55,022 nt of DNA from Thermoplasmatota archaeon (GTDB taxonomy: Archaea > Thermoplasmatota > Thermoplasmata > Thermoplasmatales > Thermoplasmataceae): positions 1-55,022 of the forward strand of contig JAMCUV010000104.1 in NCBI GenBank assembly GCA_023379345.1. Direction: 5' to 3'. Shown one piece after another: positions 1-8,909 of the stretch; position 1 is the stretch's first letter; every line of letters begins with the position of its first letter. The notes beneath the pieces are model-generated. The model was not told the DNA's origin, did not search any database, and worked only from the letters and a program-made list of their open reading frames with translations. The translations under genes and the position numbers were made by a program.

Positions 1-3
1 AAA

Positions 4-76
4 CGCCCCGAACGGGATTTGAACCCATGTCACGGGCTCGACAGGCCCGTATGATAGGCCGCTACACTATCGGGGC
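4..76 (-). tRNA. tRNA-Asp (GTC)
   Basis: Read on the minus strand, the acceptor arms GCCCCGA and TCGGGGC pair over seven bases and leave G as the discriminator. The anticodon stem CGGGC/GCCCG closes the loop CTGTCGA, giving anticodon GTC. The T-arm has the usual TTCAAAT loop. There is no intron and CCA is not encoded. An AT-rich TATA-like stretch lies about 25 bases upstream, near positions 99-112. Confidence 0.95.
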
Positions 77-192
77 GGTTCCAGTGTATCATCGGACTTT
101 ATTAAAAATTATCTCACTTTAAGACCCTACAATGTACGGTGTTGTGTTTGCACGTACGAAACAAATAATACCATTGCTTCAGTAAAGCCCCC

Positions 193-1320
193 ATGAATGC
201 TCTGAAGGCAAATGTCCTATACGATGGAGACAGTGTTAAGAAGAATGTTTACGTGGGGTTTTCAGACAAGATTGAATATGTAGGGAGTGAGAAGCCTGAC
301 GCTGAAATTATGGGCGAAGGAGTTGTCACTCCCGCCTTCATTGATGGCCACAGCCACATCGGAATGGTGAGGTCGGGAGAGCCGTCCGCCGAAGAGGAGT
401 CTAATGAGCACATGGATCCTGTGCTTCCTATGCTCAGAGCCATAGATAGCGTTTATATGGACGACGCGGCCTTTCAGGAATCGGTCGAAAATGGAGTTCT
501 GTATTCCACCGTACTTCCTGGCAGCGGCAACGTACTCGGAGGCATGGGGCAGTTAATCAGGAACTTTGCGACCAATGTCAAGGACGCTCACATAAAGGAC
601 GTGGGCGTCAAGGTGGCATTTGGTTACAACCCGAGAAGCACCGTCGATTGGAAGGGAGACAGACCATACACAAGGATGGGTGCTCTTGCCATCCTCAGGG
701 AGAGACTCATAAAGGCAAGGAAGATCAGGAGCATTATTCAGAGCGGTAAGAAGACCATGGATGAGATCGATCCTGGTGATGAGGTATTTCTTGACATACT
801 GGATGGCAAGCACAAGCTCATGGCACACACGCACAAAGCTGATGACGCCTATGTCCTTATGGATCTGGCCAGAACCTTCGGCATCAGGATAATATTGAAC
901 CATGGACTTGATATCACCGACCTCAGCGTTTTGAAAGACCTGTCTGCACAGAATATACCACTGATTTATGGCCCCATGGACTCTCTGCCTTACAAGGTTG
1001 AGCTCAAGCATGAGACCTGGAGGAATGCCAGGATAGTCATGGACTCAGGCATCAAGTTCGGACTAATGTCGGATCATCCAGTCATTCTTCAACGGAACAT
1101 ATTCCTGACTCTCAGACACTTCCTTCGGTTCGGAATGAGCAAAGAAGAGGCTATATCGCATCTCACCTCAACGACGGCAGAGATCATAGAGGCAGAAAAC
1201 ATAGGGCGCGTGAGGAATGGATACGACGCATCACTGGTGCTATGGAACAAGGATCCATTCGATCTCGAAGCCCATCCCGTGATGGTTTTTGGTGAGGGTA
1301 AAAAGGTGTTTTCAGACTAA
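193..1320 (+). CDS. amidohydrolase-superfamily protein
   Basis: The protein is a 375-residue metal-dependent amidohydrolase with the layout of the imidazolonepropionase/dihydroorotase-like branch. It opens with a short beta-sandwich segment. The metal-binding HxH follows in DGHSHIG (H53, H55). Further candidate metal or substrate residues are the histidines in HTHKADD and NHGLD, and the aspartate in MSDHPV. The C-terminus returns to the beta-sandwich with an ASLVLWNKDPFDL stretch, as is typical of the family. The true substrate cannot be read from the sequence. The gene stands alone between tRNA-Asp and a cysteine-synthase-like gene in the same direction. Confidence 0.85.
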   Translation: MNALKANVLYDGDSVKKNVYVGFSDKIEYVGSEKPDAEIMGEGVVTPAFIDGHSHIGMVRSGEPSAEEESNEHMDPVLPMLRAIDSVYMDDAAFQESVENGVLYSTVLPGSGNVLGGMGQLIRNFATNVKDAHIKDVGVKVAFGYNPRSTVDWKGDRPYTRMGALAILRERLIKARKIRSIIQSGKKTMDEIDPGDEVFLDILDGKHKLMAHTHKADDAYVLMDLARTFGIRIILNHGLDITDLSVLKDLSAQNIPLIYGPMDSLPYKVELKHETWRNARIVMDSGIKFGLMSDHPVILQRNIFLTLRHFLRFGMSKEEAISHLTSTTAEIIEAENIGRVRNGYDASLVLWNKDPFDLEAHPVMVFGEGKKVFSD

Positions 1321-1386
1321 AAGCCGCATTGCATTAGTGCAAAGCCATTAGAATGCCCGCACGATTGGGTATGGAGAGCATCTACC

Positions 1387-2397
1387 ATGATTGTGGATGA
1401 GGTTGTGTATGAGCATATCGCAAAGAGGGCTCAAAGCTACGGCATAGGCAATACGCCGCTCAAGAAAGTCTTCACTTCCGATACCGGCTCATCGGTTTAT
1501 GCCAAACTCGAATATTTCAACAGATTCCGATCAATCAAGGACAGAGCAGCCTTCTTCATGATAAGCACTGCCATTGAGACTGGGCAACTCAGCAGGGATA
1601 AGAAAATCATCGAGGGCAGTTCTGGAAATACGGGCATTGCCGTCGCAGGGATAGCCGGCTTGATGTGTTTCAGCTCAGAGATACTGGTCTCGGCTGCCAC
1701 GAGTGAAGAGACAAAGAAAATGATCAGGAGGACAGGAGCAAACCTCATAGAGGTAGAGGATGAAGCAAGCAGGGAAGGCAGGATCAATATCGACGGCGCT
1801 CTTCAGGTCCTGAGAAAGAAGATGTCTGACTTTCCTGATGACTATGTCAATCTGAACCAGTATGCCAACATCGCGAACACAATGGGGCATTACTACACCA
1901 CCGGCCCGGAGATCGTGTCATCTCTTAAGCATAATCCATCACATATAATAGTCTGCATTGGTACAGGAGGTACCATAACCGGGCTGGCAAAATACTTCAA
2001 GGACAAGAGTCCTTCCACCAGGATCATCGCAGGTGAACCTGCAAAAGACCATCACATACAGGGGCTGAAGAATCTATCGGTTTCTGAGACGCCAGAGATA
2101 CTCAGGAAGGGCATGGGGAACATAGATGCATGGGAACATGTCTCTGACAGCGAAGCAAGATCAGGGGTACTGGAAGTCCTGGAGAACGAGAAACTGTTCA
2201 TTGGTCTTTCATCGGGCGCCAACTATATGCTGGCCAGGAAGCTGGCCTCAAGCACCAGAGATGCATGCATTGTCACGGTCTTCCCGGACAGCGCTGAGAA
2301 ATATTACAGCACCTATACCAGGTCTGGGCTCATGACTCAGGAGCAGTTCAGGGAGAATGAGAAGCTAATCCCTCACCCGTGGGCTATTCCCCCCTGA
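1387..2397 (+). CDS. PLP-dependent cysteine synthase family enzyme
   Basis: This is a fold-type II PLP enzyme of the cysteine synthase/cystathionine beta-synthase family, 336 residues. The PLP lysine is K51 in RSIKDRAAFF, the substrate loop is EGSSGNTGIA, the phosphate-binding loop is GTGGTITG, and SSGAN lies near the C-terminus. The family makes cysteine from O-acetylserine or O-phosphoserine plus sulfide. It could use sulfide from the sulfate-reduction genes 15 kb downstream, but that link is inference. There is no CBS domain. Its 3' end overlaps the convergent enoyl-CoA hydratase gene by 14 bases. Whether the acceptor is acetylserine, phosphoserine or homoserine-derived is not resolved. 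Confidence 0.85.
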   Translation: MIVDEVVYEHIAKRAQSYGIGNTPLKKVFTSDTGSSVYAKLEYFNRFRSIKDRAAFFMISTAIETGQLSRDKKIIEGSSGNTGIAVAGIAGLMCFSSEILVSAATSEETKKMIRRTGANLIEVEDEASREGRINIDGALQVLRKKMSDFPDDYVNLNQYANIANTMGHYYTTGPEIVSSLKHNPSHIIVCIGTGGTITGLAKYFKDKSPSTRIIAGEPAKDHHIQGLKNLSVSETPEILRKGMGNIDAWEHVSDSEARSGVLEVLENEKLFIGLSSGANYMLARKLASSTRDACIVTVFPDSAEKYYSTYTRSGLMTQEQFRENEKLIPHPWAIPP

Positions 2398-3130
2398 ATT
2401 CCGGCTTCCTCTTCTCCCGGAATGCCCTTACTCCTTCTGCAGAGTCTGCAGTCTCAAACATTGCAGCAAATTGCTCCTGCTCATATTTCATGAGCGGAGA
2501 TGGTTTTCCTCTCACCAGTTCCTTAATCCTTGCGATGGAAATGGGAGCTTTTTGCGCGAACCCCTTTGCCATTTCCACAGCTTTCGCGAATGGGTCATCC
2601 ACTACACTGCTAACGATGCCGAGGGAGAGTGCCTCCTCTGCACTGACGTATCTTCCGGAACCGGCAATCTCCAAGGCTCTTGTGACTCCGACGATCTCCT
2701 TGAGCCTCTGTGTACCGCCCCATCCAGGAATTATGCCAAGGTTCACTTCGGGAAGGCCCATCTTTGCCTTTGGATCGCAGACACGGAAATCACAGGAAAG
2801 CGCAAGTTCAAATCCTCCACCCAGTGCGTATCCTTTTATGGCCGCTATCACAATCCCCGGGTATGAAGCAATGGCATCCATGACATCATGCCCTCTGAGT
2901 GCAAACTCATAAGCTTTCTGTGGAGTGAGATCAGTGAACTTTGTGATGTTGGCTCCGGCTGAAAATGCCCTGTCGCTCCCCTTCAGGACAATTGCCCGCT
3001 TTTTTGACTCCCTGATTGTTTTCCTCACTTCCTCGAGGGTTTCGACATCAAGAGGGTTGAGTTCGCTTTCCAGTTTAATCGCGACAATACCTATTCCACC
3101 ATCTTCCTCATATTTTACGGATTCGGACAT
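2384..3130 (-). CDS. enoyl-CoA hydratase/isomerase family protein
   Basis: The 248-residue crotonase-fold protein shows the two oxyanion-hole segments, AFSAGANI and GYALGGGFELALSCD. The first candidate catalytic glutamate is in GGGFELAL and the second is in GLPEVNLGIIPGWGGTQRL, so it should act as a true hydratase. It lies ten bases after the thiolase stop codon, and GAGGTG between the two genes can serve as a ribosome-binding site. Together the two genes suggest fatty-acid or acyl-CoA beta-oxidation-type chemistry. Other crotonase reactions, such as isomerase or 3-hydroxybutyryl-CoA dehydratase, remain possible. Confidence 0.9.
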   Translation of the reverse strand: MSESVKYEEDGGIGIVAIKLESELNPLDVETLEEVRKTIRESKKRAIVLKGSDRAFSAGANITKFTDLTPQKAYEFALRGHDVMDAIASYPGIVIAAIKGYALGGGFELALSCDFRVCDPKAKMGLPEVNLGIIPGWGGTQRLKEIVGVTRALEIAGSGRYVSAEEALSLGIVSSVVDDPFAKAVEMAKGFAQKAPISIARIKELVRGKPSPLMKYEQEQFAAMFETADSAEGVRAFREKRKPEFRGE

Positions 3131-3140
3131 CTTTTACACC

Positions 3141-4304
3141 TCATACCAGTTCAAGTGACAGGGAATGTGCGCCTCCACCACCATGGCAGAGAGTGGCAAG
3201 TCCTGTTTTCAACTTTCGGCTGCGAAGAGCGTTCAGCAGTGTGACTATGATCCTGGATCCGCTGTTTCCCAGTGGATGTCCCAGCGCTATTGCACCTCCC
3301 AGTACATTGAATCTGTCGGGATCTATCCCAAGTTGGTCTCTCACTATGATGGAAGCCACGGAAAACGCCTCATTGTGCTCTACCAGATCGAAGTAATCTA
3401 TTTTGTGGCCTGACTTCTCTAGAAGCTTCCTTGTGGATGGGATCGGGGCCTCCACGAAGTCACGTGAATTCAATGAGGCCTGTGCAAAATTTTCTATCCT
3501 GGCGATGGGTTTGAGCCCAAACTCTTTAACTGCCTTCTCGGATGCAATAAGTAGGGCTGAAGCACCGTCAGAAAGCTGAGACGAATTTCCAGCCGTCAGG
3601 ATGCCGTTTCTTTCAAATGCAGGATTCAGCTTTGCCAGATCATCCATGGTGGTCTTCCTGATCCCTTCGTCTTTCTTGAGCGGTTCCAGAGGAGCCAGCT
3701 CTTTAGCGAAAATTCCCTTTTCAGAAGCTTCAAGGGCCAGGCTCTGGCTTCTTACAGAAAATTCATCTGCCGACGCCCGGGATATATTGTACTTCTTCGC
3801 AGTGTTCTCTGCAGAGACTCCCATGTGTTCAAAGTAAAATGCATCCAACAGGCCATCCCTGAGCATCAGATCATCTAGCTTGAAGTTCTTGAACAGCAGT
3901 TGCTTAGGCCCCCATCTCAGGTCAGGAGGGAGGGCGAGAGGTGCGTTGCTCATGCTTTCCATTCCTCCGCCGATTATGAGGTCCCTCTCCCCAAGCCAGA
4001 TTTCCCTGACAGCATTCTCGACAGCAAGCATTCCGGAGGCACAAACAGTGTTGACGGTATACTTGACAGCATCGTCGGGAAGCCCTCCAAGAGTGCTGCT
4101 TTGTCCGGCTGGATTCTGGCCGTTTCCTCCCTGTATGACATTTCCCATAATGACTTCTTCAATGTTCCTGGGATCAACGCCGGATTCCGCGATCACTGCT
4201 CTTATTGCAAAACCGCCGAGCTCCACGGCCCTGAGTTTGCTGAGGCTCCTTCCGAACTTCCCAATGGGGGTCCTCTTTGCACTTATAATGTATGCTGATC
4301 CCAT
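3141..4304 (-). CDS. acetyl-CoA acetyltransferase (thiolase)
   Basis: This 387-residue thiolase carries the acyl-accepting cysteine in NTVCASGM (about C88), the NEAF motif in EHNEAFS, the catalytic histidine in GHPLGNSG and the second cysteine in CHGGGGAH. It starts with MGSAYIISAKRTPIGKFG, the usual family N-terminus. A GTG four codons upstream is also possible, but the ATG at 4304 fits the family better, and a TATA-like AATTTATAAC lies about 30 bases before it. The gene looks like the degradative/biosynthetic thiolase type, not the archaeal type paired with HMG-CoA synthase and a DUF35 protein, since neither is adjacent. Confidence 0.9.
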   Translation of the reverse strand: MGSAYIISAKRTPIGKFGRSLSKLRAVELGGFAIRAVIAESGVDPRNIEEVIMGNVIQGGNGQNPAGQSSTLGGLPDDAVKYTVNTVCASGMLAVENAVREIWLGERDLIIGGGMESMSNAPLALPPDLRWGPKQLLFKNFKLDDLMLRDGLLDAFYFEHMGVSAENTAKKYNISRASADEFSVRSQSLALEASEKGIFAKELAPLEPLKKDEGIRKTTMDDLAKLNPAFERNGILTAGNSSQLSDGASALLIASEKAVKEFGLKPIARIENFAQASLNSRDFVEAPIPSTRKLLEKSGHKIDYFDLVEHNEAFSVASIIVRDQLGIDPDRFNVLGGAIALGHPLGNSGSRIIVTLLNALRSRKLKTGLATLCHGGGGAHSLSLELV

Positions 4305-4398
4305 GATATCAATCACGGATTGAGCTTTGAAATTTATAACTTTGTTGTAAACTGGATTTTATGTGCAAAAATAAACTTTGGATTGGAGATCCAGCAGC

Positions 4399-4626
4399 TT
4401 ATTCAGCGCTGTATGTCTCCATCTCTTTCTTAAGCTTGGTGTCCTTCTTGATTACGTATCTGGTGATGTAACCTGAGATGGCATTGAGAGTCTTCTTCGA
4501 AACCCCAGTTATTCTGGACTTTACGAGTTCCTTGTTCTTATGAAAGTCCTGTGAAAATGACCCGGGATTGCTCTCTACCATGCTTGTTGCAATAGACTTG
4601 ATGTTTGAAGGTCTAATATTACCCAT
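4399..4626 (-). CDS. rps17e: 30S ribosomal protein S17e
   Basis: The 75-residue protein starts MGNIRPSNIKSIA and contains NAISGYITRYV. Both match the archaeal/eukaryotic S17e family, which has no bacterial counterpart. The length suits archaeal S17e, which is shorter than the eukaryotic form. It is basic and rich in lysine and serine. It is transcribed alone or as the upstream partner of no clear operon: the thiolase downstream has its own promoter. Confidence 0.9.
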   Translation of the reverse strand: MGNIRPSNIKSIATSMVESNPGSFSQDFHKNKELVKSRITGVSKKTLNAISGYITRYVIKKDTKLKKEMETYSAE

Positions 4627-4709
4627 GCGCTCACTGGTAAATGCCCACGCTATAATAATGTTTTTTGTGAGTCAGGTCGACAGTTCCCGAACAACAATCA
4701 GCAATGTAT

Positions 4710-5168
4710 TCAGGACTTTGTCTCTTCCTCCGACTTGTCTTCAGGACATACAAGAACGGGTATTTCCGACATTTTAATTATGTCTGAACTCACAGAGCCG
4801 AGGATGACCTTGCTGAGGCCACCAAGTTTTCTGGTTCCCGTGATAACAAAATCTGCGCCCTTCTCCTTTGCAGTCTTAACGACGATAAAAGAAACTGGTT
4901 CCCCGCCTGCATCTGCTGACAGGAATTCGACGTTTGAAACTCCGTCTCCAACCATTGCCCTAGCCTGGGAAATGATGCTCTCTGCAGTTTCATCCTGCTT
5001 CTCATAAACGGTGGCTGGAACATATGACTCAAAGGAAGCACCAGATCCGATGATTGTTGGTTTAACGTAGAGGACATAGAGCTTTTCAAGCACGGGGTCA
5101 AGTTTCATTGCAAATTTCAATGCGGTCTTACTGGGGGCAGAGCCGTCAAAGCAAATTATTGCTTTCAT
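4710..5168 (-). CDS. universal stress protein family (UspA)
   Basis: The single USP domain of about 152 residues opens with MKAIICFDGSAPSKTAL and has the ATP-binding loop late in the chain as GTRKLGGLSKVILGSVSSDI, followed by PVLVCPE. These are the glycine-rich ATP-binding features of the family. The start was set at 5168, not at the open-frame start nine codons earlier, because the conserved first strand begins exactly there. The role is general stress or nucleotide sensing and cannot be refined. It is followed downstream by S17e on the same strand, with an 83-base gap. Confidence 0.85.
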   Translation of the reverse strand: MKAIICFDGSAPSKTALKFAMKLDPVLEKLYVLYVKPTIIGSGASFESYVPATVYEKQDETAESIISQARAMVGDGVSNVEFLSADAGGEPVSFIVVKTAKEKGADFVITGTRKLGGLSKVILGSVSSDIIKMSEIPVLVCPEDKSEEETKS

Positions 5169-5225
5169 ATCATGAATAAATAGCCACCGGTACAAATAAA
5201 TGTTTGCCTCTCACCATGATCGCCT

Positions 5226-6314
5226 TCAACGGTGCATCCATGAACGCTTCCTGTCGCCCTGTCCCATGAATTCCTCAAGGATCTCCTTCTGCCTGGATGA
5301 GAGTTTCTTGGGCACGTAGAGCTTGATCATTGCGTTTACGTCTCCCCTGTTGTTTGAATTCATATGATAGAAGCCCGCTCCCTTTATCTTGATGATCTCT
5401 CCAGGCTGGGTGCCTGATGGAATCTTAAGAACATACTTATCGCGGAAGATCTGGATTTCTCTCTCGGTCCCGAGGGCGGCTTCCGGAAACGAGATTTCCT
5501 GCTCTATGTAAAGGTCATCCCCGCTTCTTGCAATACCGGGCTCCTCCGTAACGTTTAGAATGACGAAGAGGTCACCGGTTCTCCCATTCTGCGATTGCCC
5601 CTTCCCCTTGTACCTTATCTTTAGGTTATTAGGTGCTCCCTTTGGTACGCTTAATTCAAGTATCTCGGTCTTGGCCAGGCTACCGTATCCCTTACAAACA
5701 CTGCATGGCTCCCTGGGGATCTGTCCCCTTCCGTTGCATTTCCTGCATGTTGTGACAGTAACCATGCGGAAAAATCCCTGTCCCTGAACCACCCTTTCCT
5801 GCCCGGTGCCATTACATGTGGGACATCTGGTCTGAACCCCTCCCTGGGCGCCGGTCCCTTCGCAGGCTTCGCACCGGGTGTTGTGCCTGAACTTTATGTT
5901 CTTGGTTGAGCCGTAGTATATGTCTTCAAGGGACACCTTTACCCTTACTGCAAGGTCAAGGTCAGGTCCCTGATTCCTGAACCCACCGAAGAATGAATCG
6001 CCAAAATTACCACCGAAAATCCTGTCAAATATGTCCTGGAAATCCGAATAGTGTGTGAAATCCTGCCAGTTGAAATCGGTTCTGCCTGAACCGAAATCAA
6101 CACTGCCTGTCCGATCGTAGACCGATCTCTTTTCGGGGTCAGAAAGAACCTCGTATGCTTCGCTTATCTCCTTGAATTTCTCTTCAGCCTGTTTTTTGTC
6201 AGTAGGATTTGCATCTGGATGGTACTTCCTGGCAAGCTGCCTAAAAGACTTCTTTATGTCTTCCTGTGAAGCTTTTTTGTCTACTCCCAGTATCGCGTAG
6301 TAATCCTTGTTCAT
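5226..6314 (-). CDS. dnaJ: chaperone DnaJ
   Basis: The J domain spans residues 1-70 with the HPD motif in KYHPDANP. A G/F-type linker follows (FGGNFGDSFFGGF). The zinc region has four CxxCxGxG repeats: CEACEGTG, CPTCNGTG, CRKCNGRG and CSVCKGYG. The C-terminal substrate-binding domains complete a type I DnaJ of 362 residues. It stimulates DnaK ATPase activity and delivers unfolded clients. It is the third gene of grpE-dnaK-dnaJ with an 11-base gap to dnaK. The operon is of bacterial type and is known from several Thermoplasmatales and other archaea, where it is thought to be acquired by transfer. Confidence 0.97.
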   Translation of the reverse strand: MNKDYYAILGVDKKASQEDIKKSFRQLARKYHPDANPTDKKQAEEKFKEISEAYEVLSDPEKRSVYDRTGSVDFGSGRTDFNWQDFTHYSDFQDIFDRIFGGNFGDSFFGGFRNQGPDLDLAVRVKVSLEDIYYGSTKNIKFRHNTRCEACEGTGAQGGVQTRCPTCNGTGQERVVQGQGFFRMVTVTTCRKCNGRGQIPREPCSVCKGYGSLAKTEILELSVPKGAPNNLKIRYKGKGQSQNGRTGDLFVILNVTEEPGIARSGDDLYIEQEISFPEAALGTEREIQIFRDKYVLKIPSGTQPGEIIKIKGAGFYHMNSNNRGDVNAMIKLYVPKKLSSRQKEILEEFMGQGDRKRSWMHR

Positions 6315-6325
6315 TGTCAGATCGG

Positions 6326-8185
6326 TTATTTCGTCTCTTCCGCGTCAACGACATTGTCTTCGTTCCCGCCCTTTGATTGAGATTCGCCGCTTTCCTGACT
6401 GCCTGACTGTGAGGAGTCTGTATTGACGGTTTCCTCAGGAGCCTGCTGGTACATTTTGGCACCTACCTCCTGGATCTCCTTGCTCAGCTTATCCATGCCT
6501 GATTTGATTTTCTCCTGATCCTTTGATTCAATGGCTTCCTTAAGCTCCTTGAGCGAACTCTGAACCTGCTCCTTAGTCTGGCTATCAATCTTATCCCCTG
6601 CATCAGCAATGGTCTTCTCCACCGTGTATACCAGGGAATCTGCTTGGTTGACCAGTTCAACTTCCTCTTTCCTTTTCTTGTCCTCCTCGGAAAACTCTTC
6701 TGCCTGTTTCCTCATCTTTTCGATCTCTTCCTTGGAGAGCTTGTTGCTTGCTGTTATGGAGATGCCCTGCTTCTTTTGGGATCCTTTGTCCACAGCCTCA
6801 ACGTTGAGTATTCCATTCGCGTCTATATCGAAGGATACCTCTATCTGCGGTATGCCTCTGGGCGCGGGAGGTATCCCCACGAGGTTGAACATACCCAGTG
6901 AAACGTTGTCCTTTGCCAGAGGACGTTCCCCCTGGACAATGTGCACAGTAACTGCAGTCTGCATGTCTGCTGCTGTTGTGAACACCTGCGATTTTTTTGT
7001 TGGTATGGTGGTGTTTGCGGGAATGAGAGGGGTAACTATTCCTCCCAAAGTCTCAATTCCAAGGGTGAGGGGAGTGACGTCAAGGAGTACAATATCCTTG
7101 ATTTCTCCAGTCATGATTGCACCCTGCAGCGCAGCCCCGATTGCGACACATTCCATTGGGTCCACGCCCCCCTCCGCTTTTCTCCCGAAATAATCCTCAA
7201 CGAACTTTCTGACATAGGGGATCCTGGTCGGCCCTCCGACAAGAATAATCCTGCTGAGATCCTCCTTCTTCAACTTGCCAGACTCAAGTGCCATATCGAT
7301 GGGTTTTCTTGCCCTCTCAACTATGGGCTTGATTAGATTCTCCAGTTCGGCCCTTGTAATGTTCATCTGAAGGTGCTTGGGCTGTCCGGATACTGAAGTC
7401 ACGAATGGGAGGTTTATTTCTGTGGCCATTGTGGTGGAAAGTTCAATCTTCGCCTTTTCTGCGGCATCCTTGAGCCTGATGTATGCCTGCTTGTCTCCCT
7501 TGAGATCTATGCCTTCCTTTTCCTTGAATTTCTGTGAAATGTAGTTGATCAGAGCCTCGTCCATGTCTGTTCCGCCGAGCTGTGTGTCTCCTGAGGTTGA
7601 AACAACCTCAAACACTCCATCCCCAAAGTCCATGATGGTGACGTCCAGCGTTCCACCACCCAGATCAAAAACCAGAATTTTCTGCGAGGTCCCCTGCTTG
7701 TCTATTCCATATGCAAGGGATGCCGCAGTGGGCTCGTTGATGATTCTTTTAACTTCAAGGCCGGCGATTTGGCCCGCGTCCTTTGTAGCCTGTCTCTGGT
7801 TGTCGTTGAAATATGCAGGAACAGTTATCACAGCCTCTTTAACAGGCTCCCCAAGAAACTGCTCTGCATCCTTCTTTATCTTCTGGAGTATGAAGGCTGA
7901 GATCTGCTGAGGAGTATATTCCTTCCCATAGACCTTAAACTTGAAGTCCGTCCCCATCTTTCTCTTTGCTGCCATTACGGTGCCTTCCGGATTGAGGAGA
8001 GACTGCCTCTTAGCCGGTTCACCAACCAACAGTTGCCCGTCCTTTGTGAACGCCACATAGCTGGGAAAGGCCTTTCCTCCCATAGAAACACCCTCTGCAC
8101 TGGGGATAACTGTAGCCTTTCCTGAAATTACTACTGCAGCCGCTGAATTACTTGTTCCCAAATCAATTCCTATTATCTTAGACAT
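6326..8185 (-). CDS. dnaK: chaperone DnaK (Hsp70)
   Basis: This 619-residue Hsp70 begins MSKIIGIDLGTSNSAAAV. It has the phosphate-binding loops VFDLGGGTLDVTI and ILVGGPTRIPYVRKFV, and the substrate-binding domain starts with LLDVTPLTLGIETLGG. The acidic, glutamine/serine-rich tail ends with DAEETK and not with the bacterial EEVD-like form. It is an ATP-driven cytosolic foldase. It sits between grpE, six bases upstream, and dnaJ. The start is supported by direct alignment of the N-terminus with the family. Confidence 0.98.
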   Translation of the reverse strand: MSKIIGIDLGTSNSAAAVVISGKATVIPSAEGVSMGGKAFPSYVAFTKDGQLLVGEPAKRQSLLNPEGTVMAAKRKMGTDFKFKVYGKEYTPQQISAFILQKIKKDAEQFLGEPVKEAVITVPAYFNDNQRQATKDAGQIAGLEVKRIINEPTAASLAYGIDKQGTSQKILVFDLGGGTLDVTIMDFGDGVFEVVSTSGDTQLGGTDMDEALINYISQKFKEKEGIDLKGDKQAYIRLKDAAEKAKIELSTTMATEINLPFVTSVSGQPKHLQMNITRAELENLIKPIVERARKPIDMALESGKLKKEDLSRIILVGGPTRIPYVRKFVEDYFGRKAEGGVDPMECVAIGAALQGAIMTGEIKDIVLLDVTPLTLGIETLGGIVTPLIPANTTIPTKKSQVFTTAADMQTAVTVHIVQGERPLAKDNVSLGMFNLVGIPPAPRGIPQIEVSFDIDANGILNVEAVDKGSQKKQGISITASNKLSKEEIEKMRKQAEEFSEEDKKRKEEVELVNQADSLVYTVEKTIADAGDKIDSQTKEQVQSSLKELKEAIESKDQEKIKSGMDKLSKEIQEVGAKMYQQAPEETVNTDSSQSGSQESGESQSKGGNEDNVVDAEETK

Positions 8186-8191
8186 TTTCCA

Positions 8192-8725
8192 TCACTTTTT
8201 AGATACTATTACCTTAGACGACCTTAACACCTCATTATTGAGCAGGTATCCTTTCTGGATTTCTTCCTCAATAATTCCGTCTTCGCCATTTTCGGATATC
8301 CCAACAACCTCATGGAGATAAGGATCATATTTCTTTCCCTTTGCCTCTATTGTCTTGAACCCAAATTGGGACAGGGCCTTCAATATCTGTTCCCTGAGGG
8401 AGGAGAGGCCCGGTACGTCCTCTCTGGAAATTGCGGAATCCAGAGAGTCGAAAACGGGAAGCAATGAGCTTATTACGTCTTTGCTAGCAAATTTCTTGAT
8501 GGTTGCCGCTTCCCTCTCTTTTGCCCTGAGAAGGTTATCCAACTCAGCCAGCTGGCGAAGAAGTTTATCCCGTTCTGAAGAAGACCGTTCCTTCAGTCTT
8601 GCCATTTCCAGTCTGAGCATAGCGTTTTCCCTTTCTTTCCTCCTGGAAGCTAAAACCCTGGCCAGTTCCATGTCGGTCTCGTAGTTTTTGTAGCGTTGTC
8701 TCTCTGTGCCAGAAGGGTAGGCCAT
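8192..8725 (-). CDS. grpE: nucleotide exchange factor GrpE
   Basis: GrpE releases ADP from DnaK. The 177-residue protein has a long charged coiled coil at about residues 20-85 (RLKERSSSERDKLLRQLAEL). The C-terminal head has the family signature around YDPYLHEVVGISENGEDG and ends in SSKVIVSKK. The start at 8725 (MAYPSGTERQ) was preferred to an ATG eleven codons upstream, because the longer reading would include the TATA box at 8746-8753. With the shorter start, that box sits about 25 bases before the ATG, as expected for a leaderless message. It is the first gene of the chaperone operon. Confidence 0.93.
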   Translation of the reverse strand: MAYPSGTERQRYKNYETDMELARVLASRRKERENAMLRLEMARLKERSSSERDKLLRQLAELDNLLRAKEREAATIKKFASKDVISSLLPVFDSLDSAISREDVPGLSSLREQILKALSQFGFKTIEAKGKKYDPYLHEVVGISENGEDGIIEEEIQKGYLLNNEVLRSSKVIVSKK

Positions 8726-8745
8726 CGTGTGTAAATTTATCCTTC

Positions 8746-8753
8746 TATATAAA
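8746..8753. promoter_or_regulatory. TATA box of the grpE-dnaK-dnaJ operon
   Basis: TATATAAA on the plus strand reads TTTATATA on the minus strand. Its centre is 24-25 bases upstream of the grpE ATG at 8725. The box is nearly symmetric, so it could also drive plus-strand transcription into the structured intergenic stretch at 8759-8909. No HrcA/CIRCE-type inverted repeat is visible next to it. Confidence 0.65.
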
Positions 8754-8758
8754 CCCAT

Positions 8759-8909
8759 CTAGTCTGGAGGCTTTGCACTCAAGGTCCATGTTGGACCTAG
8801 ATTGATTCAAAGACGCCTCTCAAGCGCAAGACCTGGTCCCTCCACCTGCAGGTTTCCAATGGGGAGGGTAAGGTTCAGAGCCGGCAAATCTCCATGGGTG
8901 CCCCCACCT
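8759..8909. other. intergenic stretch rich in hairpins
   Basis: This 151-base gap carries no open reading frame of note but has several self-complementary segments. They are GGTCCA/TGGACC with a three-base loop, the palindrome ACCTGCAGGT flanked by CCCTCC and GGGGAGGG, GAGGC/GCCTC bracketing the first hairpin, and GGTGGGGGCACC on the minus strand. It may be the end of the M50 protease transcript with its terminator, the grpE upstream region, or a small structured RNA. I found no signature of SRP, RNase P or 5S RNA. Confidence 0.35.

Noticed and set aside
2379..2912. Long plus-strand frame opposite the enoyl-CoA hydratase gene
   Set aside because: It is the antisense shadow of a gene with clear crotonase motifs and has no motif of its own.
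3880..4323. Plus-strand frame opposite the thiolase
   Set aside because: It is a shadow of the thiolase; its composition is that of an antisense frame.
8759..8909. SRP, RNase P or 5S RNA gene
   Set aside because: None of the conserved core motifs of these RNAs could be found on either strand.
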